64,000 nt of DNA from assembly GCA_023438065.1 (NCBI GenBank), contig JAEXRH010000012.1, positions 496,001 through 560,000 on the forward strand, given 5' to 3'. This document shows, piece after piece, positions 30,400 through 38,691 of this stretch; the stretch's first letter is position 1; each line of letters begins with the position of its first letter. The DNA is from Spirochaetota bacterium. Its GTDB lineage: Bacteria; Spirochaetota; Spirochaetia; Treponematales; Treponemataceae. The notes beneath the pieces were generated by a model. That model saw only the letters and a program-made list of their open reading frames with translations, ran no database searches and had not been told where the DNA came from. Position numbers and translations under genes: made by a program.

Positions 30400-32358
30400 G
30401 TGTCCGATATCAGCATCCCGGGCGTAACGGCGAGCAAATATAAAACTGACGAACTCATCGAAGGATTGATGAAGGTTGAGCGCGTCCCGCGAGACCGCGC
30501 GGACGCCGACCTGAAGCTTTACAAGAATCAGCAAGCCGCCTGGCGCGAGGTCAATCAACAGGCTTCAACCCTCAGAGACGGGGCAAAGGGCCTGTATTCC
30601 TACAACAATCCTTTCAACGAAAAAACCGCGAGCTCGACGAACGAGCGCTCGATAACCGCGACGGCGAACCGCGAGGCGCGGGACCAAAGCTTCAAGATCT
30701 CGGTGAGCCAGATCGCGGCCGCGGACTCATTCCTGTCCTCGGAACTTCCCGAAAAGGGCACCGTCCCGAAAGGCGAGTACGCCTTTTCCGTCGGGGAGAA
30801 GACGATAAGCTTTTCATGGAAGGGCGGCTCATATCGCGATTTTCTCGACGCGCTCAATCGCCGTTCCGAGGGTACGCTTCGCGGCTCCCTCATCCAGGTA
30901 ACCCCCGACACGCGGGCGATGCTCATCGAATCGCTGAAAACCGGCTCGAAGGAACGACTGACCTTCTCGAAGGACGCCCTTCCCTTCGCGCTCGCAAGCG
31001 GTTTGATCAAGAAAAATGATGCCGTCGCGATCGCGGTAACGCCTCAAAGCGTCGTTGCGCCCCCCCTCACCAACACCCTGACGAGTTTTTCGAGTCCCGC
31101 GCGGGCCTCGAGCGGGTACATTCTCGAATACGAGATAACCGTCAGCGATAAACCCTCGGACTCCGTTTCAGTTCAGGAACCGACGGGACCCGATATAGGG
31201 CAGCCGGGATCGTTCACCTACCAGGATGTCACCGTTCAAAACTCCGGGCTGGAGATAGCCCTCGGCGAGACGGCGAAGCCCCCCGCGCCGAAGGAACCCG
31301 TTACGGATCTCGTCGCCCTTTCCCTCCGTTCCCCCAAAGGCGTCGCCATTCCCCTTCCGGAGATTCCCGCCGACGCGACGAAGCAGGCGGTAAGCGTCCC
31401 GCTCGCGGAATACGGTGATGTCGACGCGTTGCTCGTCAATAACCGGAACACCGGAAAGACGATCGCCCTCGAGAACGTGAAGGTCATCGATCCCCGTTCC
31501 GCGGGAGGATACATGCCGGTCAATCCCGTTTCGGTCGCGCAGGACGCGATCATGAAATACGAGGGAATCTCCATCACGAGACCGACGAACGACATCGACG
31601 ATCTCGTGCCCGGCGTGACGATCAACCTTCACGAGCCGACCCAAAAACAGGAAACCATCTCGGTAAAACCCGACACGGAAGCCGCGAAGGAAGCGATCAT
31701 TGCGCTCGTGGGCACCTACAATCGGGTCATGGCGGACATCAACATCCTCACGCAGAACAAGCCCGAGATCATCACCGAGATCGGGTACTTCACCGCGGAC
31801 GAGAAAAAGGCCGCCGAGGAACGGCTCGGCATGATGCAGGGAGACACGACGCTCAACGGGCTCAAGGCGTCGCTCCAGCGGATCATGAGCGGATCCTATC
31901 CCACGACCGATACGTCAAGGCTCACCATGCTCGCGCAGCTCGGCATCTCGACGAAATCGGGGGCGGGAGCGGGCGTCGAGGTTTCCCGGCTTCGCGGCTA
32001 TCTCGAGATCGACGAGAAAAAACTCGACGAAGCCCTCTCCTCGCGGATGGCCGACGTCAAATACCTCTTCGGCTACGATTCCAACGGCGATCTCGTCGTC
32101 GACACGGGAGTCGCGCAGGCGCTTGACGCGAACCTCACGCCCTACGTGCAAACGGGCGGGATCTTCCCGATGCGCACGCAAGGGCTCGCGGGCAGGATTA
32201 CCGACACCGAAAAGAAGATAGCTGCCCTCGACCTGCAGCTCGAACGAAAAAAACAGGAACTCAAGCAAAAGTACGGGCAGATGGAAGGGACGCTGAACAG
32301 CCTCCAGAATCAATCGGGCGCGATATCGAATTTCAACAAGCAAAACGGCGGAAACTAG
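30400..32358 (+). CDS. fliD: Flagellar filament cap protein FliD
   Basis: 652 residues, the large size usual for spirochaetes. Start GTG at 30400 after GGGAGG; the TTG 24 bp earlier has no site. The N-terminus MSDISIPGVTASKYKTDELIEGLMKVERVPRDRADADLKLYKNQQAAWREVNQQASTLRDGAKGLYSYNNPFNEK is the FliD_N domain, ending in the Asn-Pro-Phe typical of it. FliD_C covers about 400-620 (VGTYNRVMADINILTQNKPEIITEI). It ends with a coiled coil (AALDLQLERKKQELKQKYGQMEGTLNSLQNQ). Caps the periplasmic filament and helps flagellin fold. Confidence 0.93.
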   Translation: MSDISIPGVTASKYKTDELIEGLMKVERVPRDRADADLKLYKNQQAAWREVNQQASTLRDGAKGLYSYNNPFNEKTASSTNERSITATANREARDQSFKISVSQIAAADSFLSSELPEKGTVPKGEYAFSVGEKTISFSWKGGSYRDFLDALNRRSEGTLRGSLIQVTPDTRAMLIESLKTGSKERLTFSKDALPFALASGLIKKNDAVAIAVTPQSVVAPPLTNTLTSFSSPARASSGYILEYEITVSDKPSDSVSVQEPTGPDIGQPGSFTYQDVTVQNSGLEIALGETAKPPAPKEPVTDLVALSLRSPKGVAIPLPEIPADATKQAVSVPLAEYGDVDALLVNNRNTGKTIALENVKVIDPRSAGGYMPVNPVSVAQDAIMKYEGISITRPTNDIDDLVPGVTINLHEPTQKQETISVKPDTEAAKEAIIALVGTYNRVMADINILTQNKPEIITEIGYFTADEKKAAEERLGMMQGDTTLNGLKASLQRIMSGSYPTTDTSRLTMLAQLGISTKSGAGAGVEVSRLRGYLEIDEKKLDEALSSRMADVKYLFGYDSNGDLVVDTGVAQALDANLTPYVQTGGIFPMRTQGLAGRITDTEKKIAALDLQLERKKQELKQKYGQMEGTLNSLQNQSGAISNFNKQNGGN

Positions 32359-32377
32359 ACCGCAAGGGGAAGAAGGA

Positions 32378-32968
32378 ATGGACATCACGATCAACGGCAG
32401 CAGGATAGACTTCACCATCGAGAACGAAACCTCGCTCGGCGAGGTGCTCGGCGAACTCGAGTCGGCGTGCGAAAACGCGGGTATGACCGTTACCGCGGTC
32501 AGCGTCGACGGAAAGCCGATTCCGGCCGAAGAACTCGACGGGTATTTCGCGCTCCCGCTCGAGGGCATTTCGTCCATTGATCTCAATACCCTGGACGCCG
32601 CGGGCATCGCCGCGATGCTTCGCGAGTACGGCGACCGGTTGAGCGGGTTCGTCCCCCGTTTACGTGACATCCCGCTGCAACTTCAGACGGGTAAGGACCT
32701 TCCCGTGATGGAAACGATCCACGGGTTTTCGGTCGATCTCAGGAATCTCTATCAGCTCCTGCCGCTCATCCCGATAGCGGGAATCGCCCAGGACCGTTCC
32801 ATCGTCGACGGAATCCCGCTCGAATCCTATCCCTCGGAGCTCGCTCCGGTACTCGCCGAGCTCATCAAGGCGCTCGAGGTCAAGGACACGGTTCTCGCGG
32901 GAGACCTTTCGGAATACGAACTCGCGCCGAGAATAGAACGGCTGGGAGCCGTGTTATCCGCTATTTAA
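32378..32968 (+). CDS. Hypothetical protein in the fliD-PilZ interval
   Basis: 196 residues, acidic, no signal peptide or membrane segment. The first about 70 residues (MDITINGSRIDFTIENETSLGEVLGELESACENAGMTVTAVSVDGKPI) look like a small beta-grasp-type domain; the rest is helical. Position and spacing (19 bp after fliD, 22 bp before the PilZ gene) suggest a motility-linked role. I do not recognise a named family, though the same slot is filled by a hypothetical gene in treponemes. Confidence 0.7.
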   Translation: MDITINGSRIDFTIENETSLGEVLGELESACENAGMTVTAVSVDGKPIPAEELDGYFALPLEGISSIDLNTLDAAGIAAMLREYGDRLSGFVPRLRDIPLQLQTGKDLPVMETIHGFSVDLRNLYQLLPLIPIAGIAQDRSIVDGIPLESYPSELAPVLAELIKALEVKDTVLAGDLSEYELAPRIERLGAVLSAI

Positions 32969-32990
32969 AAGAATCTCAGGGGGTAAAGAC

Positions 32991-34157
32991 ATGCTGACGC
33001 TTTTCGCTGCCCAGGTTTTTGCTTACCAAACGAACGTGCAACCAGGCTACTTCATCGCGGCAGGCATTTTCCTTTTCGTGTTTTTGATGCTGAGAATTTA
33101 CAACAACCGCACAAAACGCGAAAACGAGAAAAAGACGCCGCCGAAAAAAAGCGCGCCGGCCACGCGCAAGGCCCCGATCTCGAAGGATGACGATTTCGGG
33201 CAGATTCCGCTGAAAACCCCCGACAAAAAAGAATTGAAGGAGGTGAGCGAGGAATACGGCCTGAACGACGAGCAAAAAGAGTATTTCATGCGGCTCTGCA
33301 ACCTGAAACAGATCGGGAGCCCCCGCCGTCTCCTTGGCAACATCAGGGAACTCGACGCGTTTATCTCCGACGCGATCGCGGGCCTTCATACCGCGTCGTC
33401 GAGCGAACGGGAGATCGAACGACAGAAAACCCTTCTTTTCACGATACGGGAAACCGTCGAGAACCACAAAAGAAACGCATTCGTCATCACCTCGACTCGA
33501 CAACTCCAGAACGGACAGCCGTTCACCCTGATTACCGGGAAGCAGGAACACTACCCTTCCATCATCGTGGTCAACTCGTCCGCGGGACTCCTTTGCAAGG
33601 TTCCCCGCGACATATTCGGCAACGAGCTCAGGCTTCCCATCTGGTCAAAGGCCCAGGTTCTCCTGTATACCCGCTCGGGGAAGGCTTATCAATTCACGGG
33701 AAGGATCCTTCGGTACGAATCCGGCAAGAACGAGACCATGATGCTCATCTCGCACACGAATTCGGTGAAGGAATTCCCGAACCGCAGGCACGATCGAAAA
33801 GAGATAACCTCGCCGTGCACCTTCTCGCACGTTACCGTGGCGAACGTGGTATCGGGAAAGCATACCGAGCACAAATTCTATCCGTCGCCGAAGAAATTCC
33901 CCGGCACGATCACCGACATCTCCGCGGGCGGCTGCAGTATCGAAACGGTCGCGCCGCAATCGACTGGCGAATACGTGTCGATTCAGTGTATACTTGAGGG
34001 GAAGAACGAGGACACGATCATCGGCAAGGTCATCAGGATGAGCTCCTCGAAAGAACCTAACGCGACGATGATGCACATACAATTCGCCAAGATGCCCCGC
34101 GCGACGTTGAACCGCATCTTTGCATACATCTATAATTATGGAGACAACCGTAAGTGA
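32991..34157 (+). CDS. Membrane-anchored PilZ-domain protein
   Basis: 388 residues. One N-terminal membrane segment (about 18-38), a basic linker (NNRTKRENEKKTPPKKSAPATRK), a helical region, a YcgR-like domain at about 165-255 and a C-terminal PilZ domain. The c-di-GMP motif is intact: RxxxR in NRRHDRKEI and DISAGGCSIE. Likely couples c-di-GMP to flagellar motor behaviour. An HD-GYP phosphodiesterase gene lies 1.4 kb downstream. The stop overlaps the next start by 4 bp. Confidence 0.85.
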   Translation: MLTLFAAQVFAYQTNVQPGYFIAAGIFLFVFLMLRIYNNRTKRENEKKTPPKKSAPATRKAPISKDDDFGQIPLKTPDKKELKEVSEEYGLNDEQKEYFMRLCNLKQIGSPRRLLGNIRELDAFISDAIAGLHTASSSEREIERQKTLLFTIRETVENHKRNAFVITSTRQLQNGQPFTLITGKQEHYPSIIVVNSSAGLLCKVPRDIFGNELRLPIWSKAQVLLYTRSGKAYQFTGRILRYESGKNETMMLISHTNSVKEFPNRRHDRKEITSPCTFSHVTVANVVSGKHTEHKFYPSPKKFPGTITDISAGGCSIETVAPQSTGEYVSIQCILEGKNEDTIIGKVIRMSSSKEPNATMMHIQFAKMPRATLNRIFAYIYNYGDNRK

Positions 34158-34414
34158 CGATTTTGGCGCTCAATGACATCATCAGAAAGGAAAACTTCAT
34201 CTATTATCGCCGGGAGTTTACCGCGAATGCCCTGATCGACCTACCCGGGCGCCAGCATACGAGCCAGATTGAATTCACCATCGAAACCGAGCCTACGGGA
34301 AAAAAGGACATACACGTTCGCCTCCTGGAGTCGATCGATTACCCCCTCCTCCCGATCATGGGCAAATTGAAGGAATGCATCCTCAGCCTTGACCGCGAGG
34401 GGCGGCTTCCCTAG
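34154..34414 (+). CDS. Small conserved-type hypothetical protein
   Basis: 86 residues, start GTG overlapping the PilZ stop. MTILALNDIIRKENFIYYRREFTANALIDLPGRQHTSQIEFTIETEPTGKKDIHVRLLESIDYPLLPIMGKLKECILSLDREGRLP; soluble, mixed alpha/beta, one cysteine. Translational coupling to the PilZ gene suggests a partner role. Family not recognised. Confidence 0.7.
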   Translation: MTILALNDIIRKENFIYYRREFTANALIDLPGRQHTSQIEFTIETEPTGKKDIHVRLLESIDYPLLPIMGKLKECILSLDREGRLP

Positions 34415-34455
34415 GTTTGCTTGACCGTTTATTTCGTATGGGATAGTGTTCGTTC

Positions 34456-34890
34456 ATGACATTCATCACGAAATCGAGCGAGGAAACGATCGCCCTTGGC
34501 GAGAAAATCGGGTCGATGCTCAAAAAAGGCGACGTGATCGCGCTTCAGGGAACGCTCGCGGCAGGCAAGACGACCATCACGAAGGGAATCGCGCTCGCGC
34601 TCGGTATCGACGAGGACGTGACGAGTCCGACCTTCACCCTCATTTCTGAATACTATGGCAGAATGCCGCTTTATCATATGGACGTGTACCGGCTTGACAC
34701 TACCGAGGATTTCGTCGGTCTCGGAGTGGAGGAAATGCTGTACGGGAACGGCGTGTGCGTCGTTGAATGGAGCGAAAAGGTCATGACCGAACTCCCGCCG
34801 AATACCATCATCATCAGGCTCGAGGCAAGGGCCGACGGGGCCCGCCTCGTCACCGTCGATAACTGGAAATACGGAGATCTCACCGCATGA
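34456..34890 (+). CDS. tsaE: tRNA threonylcarbamoyladenosine ATPase TsaE
   Basis: 144 residues. Walker A in LQGTLAAGKTTITKGIALALG, switch region VTSPTFTLISEYYGRMPLYHMDVYRL, and GVCVVEWSEK, all standard for TsaE (YjeE). Acts with TsaB and TsaD in t6A modification of ANN-decoding tRNAs. A TTGACC (34421) and weak -10 may give it its own promoter. Stop overlaps tsaB start (ATGA). Confidence 0.93.
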   Translation: MTFITKSSEETIALGEKIGSMLKKGDVIALQGTLAAGKTTITKGIALALGIDEDVTSPTFTLISEYYGRMPLYHMDVYRLDTTEDFVGLGVEEMLYGNGVCVVEWSEKVMTELPPNTIIIRLEARADGARLVTVDNWKYGDLTA

Positions 34891-35561
34891 ACGTACTCGC
34901 AATCGATTCCGTCACCTCGGTCCTTTCGGTCACCGCGATCGGTCCCAAGGGCATGGCAACCGTCGCGTTGGAGGACGGCCCACAGCACGCCGAATCGCTT
35001 TTACCGCTCATCGGGAGCGCCATGGAAACGGCGGGTTTTACGGCCCGTGAAACCGGGATCGTCGCCTGCCCCGAGGGCCCGGGTTCCTTTACCGGCCTCA
35101 GAATCGCCTACGCCGCATGCAAGGGGATCGCCCTCGCATCCGGAGCGCAACTTGTCCCGGTCCCGACGCTCGGCCGTTATGCCGAATCCTTCAACGCATG
35201 GCCGGGGGCCGTAGTGAGCGTACTCGACGCGAAAAAGGAACGCTTTTACGCGCAGGTATTCAGGCGCGGTGTCCCGGTTACCGAGCCGCTTGACCTTGCT
35301 CCCGCGGATGTCATGCGGTATCTCGATCCCGCGGAGCGTATCCTCGCGGTAGGCCCGGACGCCGAGAGCTTTGCGGAAGCTCTTTCCGGGACCGTTCCCG
35401 GGCTTGACCTCGCCTGGCTTGCCGCGGGAAAGGGCGGAATCTCCGCCTCGATCGCAAAATTTGCAAAAGACCACGCACAGGAGTATACTGATAGGGTGCT
35501 GGACCAGGATGGCCCGGTATATGTGAGAAAAAGTGACGCAGAAACAAATACCGCCGGATAA
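34887..35561 (+). CDS. tsaB: tRNA threonylcarbamoyladenosine protein TsaB
   Basis: 224 residues. MNVLAIDSVTSVLSVTAI, QHAESLLPLIGSAMETAG and CPEGPGSFTGLRIAYAACKGIALASGA are TsaB (YeaZ) signatures of the ASKHA-fold, non-catalytic partner of TsaD. The TsaD gene is not in the window. Overlaps the HD-GYP gene by 29 bp. Confidence 0.93.
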   Translation: MNVLAIDSVTSVLSVTAIGPKGMATVALEDGPQHAESLLPLIGSAMETAGFTARETGIVACPEGPGSFTGLRIAYAACKGIALASGAQLVPVPTLGRYAESFNAWPGAVVSVLDAKKERFYAQVFRRGVPVTEPLDLAPADVMRYLDPAERILAVGPDAESFAEALSGTVPGLDLAWLAAGKGGISASIAKFAKDHAQEYTDRVLDQDGPVYVRKSDAETNTAG

Positions 35562-36696
35562 CAAACCCGATTCCCTTATTATCGAGGAACTCGCCCTCGC
35601 GGACGATGTTGTGCCCGTTCAGGAAGCGGAGTTGCATGACACCGCCACGCAGCACGAACGCTGGAACGCCGCCCTCATCGACGGAGTGATAAAGCTATCC
35701 GACAATCCCAATCTTGCCCTGCTCGTTCTCGATACCGATCTGACGATACTTCATTCCACTCCCAAGGCGACGTTTCTTTTCAAGCGATATTACACCATCG
35801 AGCGGAAACCCTTTTTCAACGTTTTTCACCAGACGCTCAGTCAGGACGACATGAAAAACCTCATAATCTCGCTTCGCTCGTATGAACGGGGTTATTCCTG
35901 GACGGGAACGCTCCTCCATAAAACCCCGACGACGAAAACCCTCCACACGAGAACGACCTTCGTCCCCTTTTTCGCCGAAGCGCGCAAGATCGCCGGATAC
36001 CAGGTATTCTTCGAGGACATCACGCAAAGCTATAACCATAACCTCAGGTCGACGTTCAAGAGCATACTCGAGGCGGCAAAACTCAAGGACAACGACACGG
36101 GACTTCATAACGAGCGGGTGAGCTATTACTGCAAGAAAATGTCCGACTATCTTTACAGCCTCAAGATGTATCCGCAGATCGATCCCGACTTTATCGACAA
36201 CATCAGTTTTCTCGCCGCGATGCACGACGTCGGGAAGATCGGGACACCGGATTACATTCTGCAAAAAAGCGGCAAGCTCACCGAGCTCGAATGGGAGATC
36301 ATGCGCGAGCACACGATCAACGGAACCTTCATTCTCGCGTCCTATCCCGTCCCCATGGCGAAGGAGATCGCGCTCAGCCATCACGAATGGTGGAACGGCT
36401 CCGGATACCCGTTCAAGCTCGAGGGAGAGATGATCCCGCTGTCCGCCCGTATCGTCACGATCGCGGACGTGTACGACGCGCTCAGGATGAAGCGAACGTA
36501 CAAGGACGAGTATACCCACGCCGAGACGATAAAGCATATCATCGCGAACTCGGGCACGCAGTTCGATCCCGCCCTGATCGTCATCTTCGAGCAGATCCAC
36601 CAGGATTTCGACGATATCTGGAACCTTCTCAGCGATAACGATAGCGGGATTCCCGACGGGCGCGACCGTTCGCACGAATTCTCCGATTCGATATAG
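35533..36696 (+). CDS. PAS-HD-GYP phosphodiesterase
   Basis: 387 residues; start GTG inside tsaB, with only an A-rich GAGAAAAA before it, so coupling is likely. Residues about 55-175 look like a PAS-type sensor (NLALLVLDTDLTILHSTPKATFLF). Residues about 180-365 are the HD-GYP domain: NDTGLHNERV, MHDVGKIGTPD (HD), ALSHHEWWNGSGYPFKLEGEMIPLSARIVTIADVYDALR (GYP). Known activity: c-di-GMP hydrolysis. No membrane segment, so the sensor is cytoplasmic. Context with PilZ, flaB and fliD points to motility control. Confidence 0.88.
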   Translation: MTQKQIPPDNKPDSLIIEELALADDVVPVQEAELHDTATQHERWNAALIDGVIKLSDNPNLALLVLDTDLTILHSTPKATFLFKRYYTIERKPFFNVFHQTLSQDDMKNLIISLRSYERGYSWTGTLLHKTPTTKTLHTRTTFVPFFAEARKIAGYQVFFEDITQSYNHNLRSTFKSILEAAKLKDNDTGLHNERVSYYCKKMSDYLYSLKMYPQIDPDFIDNISFLAAMHDVGKIGTPDYILQKSGKLTELEWEIMREHTINGTFILASYPVPMAKEIALSHHEWWNGSGYPFKLEGEMIPLSARIVTIADVYDALRMKRTYKDEYTHAETIKHIIANSGTQFDPALIVIFEQIHQDFDDIWNLLSDNDSGIPDGRDRSHEFSDSI

Positions 36697-36723
36697 CGTT
36701 CCTCGCGAAAGTCCCTCCGGACG

Positions 36724-36750
36724 AAAAAAAAGCGCCTCTTCCGAGGCGCT
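36724..36750 (-). terminator. Rho-independent terminator of the flgN-csrA operon
   Basis: AGCGCCTC and GAGGCGCT pair around TTCC; on the minus strand the stem is followed by eight T. Lies 11 bp after csrA. Confidence 0.88.
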
Positions 36751-36761
36751 CCGGTTTATTC

Positions 36762-36983
36762 CTAGAGTTTGATGTTCGACAGCCCTTCCAGACTGACCGG
36801 CGTTTTCGCGGCCGCGCGGTTCTCGCTCTGTATCGCCTCGAAAACCTCTTGCCTGAAAACCTTCACGGTCTTCGGCGCCTCGACGCCTATCTTTACCTGA
36901 TCCCCGCGTATCTCGATGATCGTTACCGAGATATCGTCGCCGATCATGATCTTCTCGTTCGTTTTGCGCGACAGTATCAGCAT
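36762..36983 (-). CDS. csrA: Carbon storage regulator CsrA
   Basis: 73 residues. MLILSRKTNEKIMIGDDISVTIIEIRGDQVKIGVEAPKTVKVFRQEVFEAIQ is classical CsrA, an RNA-binding dimer that masks ribosome sites with GGA motifs. Start at 36983 shares one base with the fliW stop and has GAGGGG upstream. FliW, encoded just before, is the known CsrA antagonist in bacteria with this gene pair. Confidence 0.95.
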   Translation of the reverse strand: MLILSRKTNEKIMIGDDISVTIIEIRGDQVKIGVEAPKTVKVFRQEVFEAIQSENRAAAKTPVSLEGLSNIKL

Positions 36984-37426
36984 CAGCGCCCCCTCGCGGC
37001 GGCGATTTCCGCCACAAGGTCGTGCTTGGTCTGCCAACGCGTGTCGGTAAGTATCGCCTGCATCGCCTCGTTGTTTTCCCGGTTGACGATGAGCGGTCCC
37101 TGAAGGTTCGCGGTCACCGGCCCTCCGTCGGTCGGGATGGTGATGAGCGAGAACACGAGCACGTCCGAAGGGGTCGCGATCTTGAGGGGCGCGAGTACCG
37201 AGTCCTCGATGTCGATCTCGTAGTCCGGCCTGAAGAGGAACGGGTCAATCGCGAGGAACGCGAGCTCGGGCTTCTCGGTCGATTGCACCCAGATAAACGG
37301 CTTTTGCTCCGCGTCGATAAGCGCGAATTTGTGATACTGGGCGAATCCGTAAAAGCCCTGAGCGAGGTTGATGATCTGACGGTCGAGCACGGTCACGCGG
37401 CCCATCGCCTTAGTCTCGATTTCCAT
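36983..37426 (-). CDS. fliW: Flagellar assembly factor FliW
   Basis: 147 residues. FAQYHKFALIDAEQKPFIWVQSTEKPELAFLAIDPFLFRPDYEIDIED is FliW-typical. It binds newly made flagellin and, when free, blocks CsrA. The order flgK-flgL-fliW-csrA is the same as in other spirochaetes and Bacillus. Ten bp after flgL. Confidence 0.94.
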   Translation of the reverse strand: MEIETKAMGRVTVLDRQIINLAQGFYGFAQYHKFALIDAEQKPFIWVQSTEKPELAFLAIDPFLFRPDYEIDIEDSVLAPLKIATPSDVLVFSLITIPTDGGPVTANLQGPLIVNRENNEAMQAILTDTRWQTKHDLVAEIAAARGR

Positions 37427-37435
37427 TTAATGCAC

Positions 37436-38680
37436 CTACTTGATATAGTTCAGCAGCGTATTCGAATACAGCTTTCCGGCCGTACTCTGCGTAGCCTGCT
37501 GCGTGTACTCGTACATCTTAAGGTCTGTGACCGCTTTTGTAAAGTCGAGATCCATCTCCCTCGACTCCGCCGCCGTGGCGTTGAGCTGCTGCGTGTCGAG
37601 TCGCGCGAGCGTGAATTGGGAACGCTCGTACCTGGAGCCGATCGAGGCGAGGCGCGTCGTCAGATTGTCGATCCCGCCGTCGACCGATCCGAGTATCCTG
37701 CCGCCGATCGCTTCCTGGTCCCCGGCCATAAGCGCGTCGCGCAGCGCGATTACCGAGTCGAACATCGATCCGCCCGACATCCTTACCGAGTTCGAGACGT
37801 TGTACGGCGGGCGCTGTCCCGCCTTGATCACGCCGAGGGAAGAGAGCACGTCTCCGCCCTCCCCGTCGCGGAGCCAGAGCTGGCGCGCGTCGGTCGTCTC
37901 TATGTTGAGACCGTTGGTCACCGGGTCGAGGAAGGCCTTCACGCCCGCGCCCGAGTCGTTAATCTTCGCGACGATCGCGTGCACGTTGTCGCCCGCGGTG
38001 AGCGGCACGGTCACGCCGTCGACCTCGATCGAGGTGTCAGCCTTCACGGCGTAATTCGTCGCGTCAACCGAGGAGAAGAGGGTTTGTTTTTCCGCCCAGA
38101 AGGCGCGGTTTCCCGGTTCGCCGGTATGGAGGTAAGACTGCTCGTCGATCTCCATGTCCTTTCCCGCGACCGACCCGTTATAGCGAACCTGCATGATCAC
38201 CGGGTTCCCGGCCCCGTCGCGGTCGCCAAGCACGGTCTCGAACGGCTCGGTGAAGCTTTTCGTTCCCGAGAACAGCCTGATGCCGTCGGGACCGGTCGCG
38301 TTGCCGTTCGACACGAGTTCCTTGAGAAGCTCGTCGACCTCGGTCGCCATGTTCTTCATGTCTTCGGGGGTGAAGGTTCCGTGGGCGCCCTGCACCGCGA
38401 GCTCCCGGACGCGCTGCATCACCTGGAGCGACTGGTTCATGTACCCCTCGGTCACCTTATACTGGTCGGCCATGGTCTTCGCGTTCCGCTCGAATCGATC
38501 GAGCCGGGAAAGGTACGACTGGTAGCGGACCGCGTGCCCCGCGGCGAGCGGGTCGTCGCGAAGGTTGAGGATTCGTCGCTGTCCCGAGATCGAGTTATTG
38601 AGGTCGCTCGCGCGCGATTCCTGCCTTCTCAGGGCGAATTGCGTGTCGGCGTGCTGGAGGTTGCTGCTAATCCTTCTCAT
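37436..38680 (-). CDS. flgL: Flagellar hook-filament junction protein FlgL
   Basis: 414 residues. Flagellin-like N-terminus MRRISSNLQHADTQFALRRQESRASDLNNSISGQRRILNLRDDPLAAGHAVRYQSYLSRLDRFERNAKTMADQYKVTEGYMNQSLQVMQRVRELAVQGAHGT and a C-terminal helix (DLDFTKAVTDLKMYEYTQQATQSTAGKLYSNTLLNYIK). Links filament to FlgK. Eleven bp after flgK. Confidence 0.94.
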   Translation of the reverse strand: MRRISSNLQHADTQFALRRQESRASDLNNSISGQRRILNLRDDPLAAGHAVRYQSYLSRLDRFERNAKTMADQYKVTEGYMNQSLQVMQRVRELAVQGAHGTFTPEDMKNMATEVDELLKELVSNGNATGPDGIRLFSGTKSFTEPFETVLGDRDGAGNPVIMQVRYNGSVAGKDMEIDEQSYLHTGEPGNRAFWAEKQTLFSSVDATNYAVKADTSIEVDGVTVPLTAGDNVHAIVAKINDSGAGVKAFLDPVTNGLNIETTDARQLWLRDGEGGDVLSSLGVIKAGQRPPYNVSNSVRMSGGSMFDSVIALRDALMAGDQEAIGGRILGSVDGGIDNLTTRLASIGSRYERSQFTLARLDTQQLNATAAESREMDLDFTKAVTDLKMYEYTQQATQSTAGKLYSNTLLNYIK

Positions 38681-38691
38681 CGAGCGTCTCC

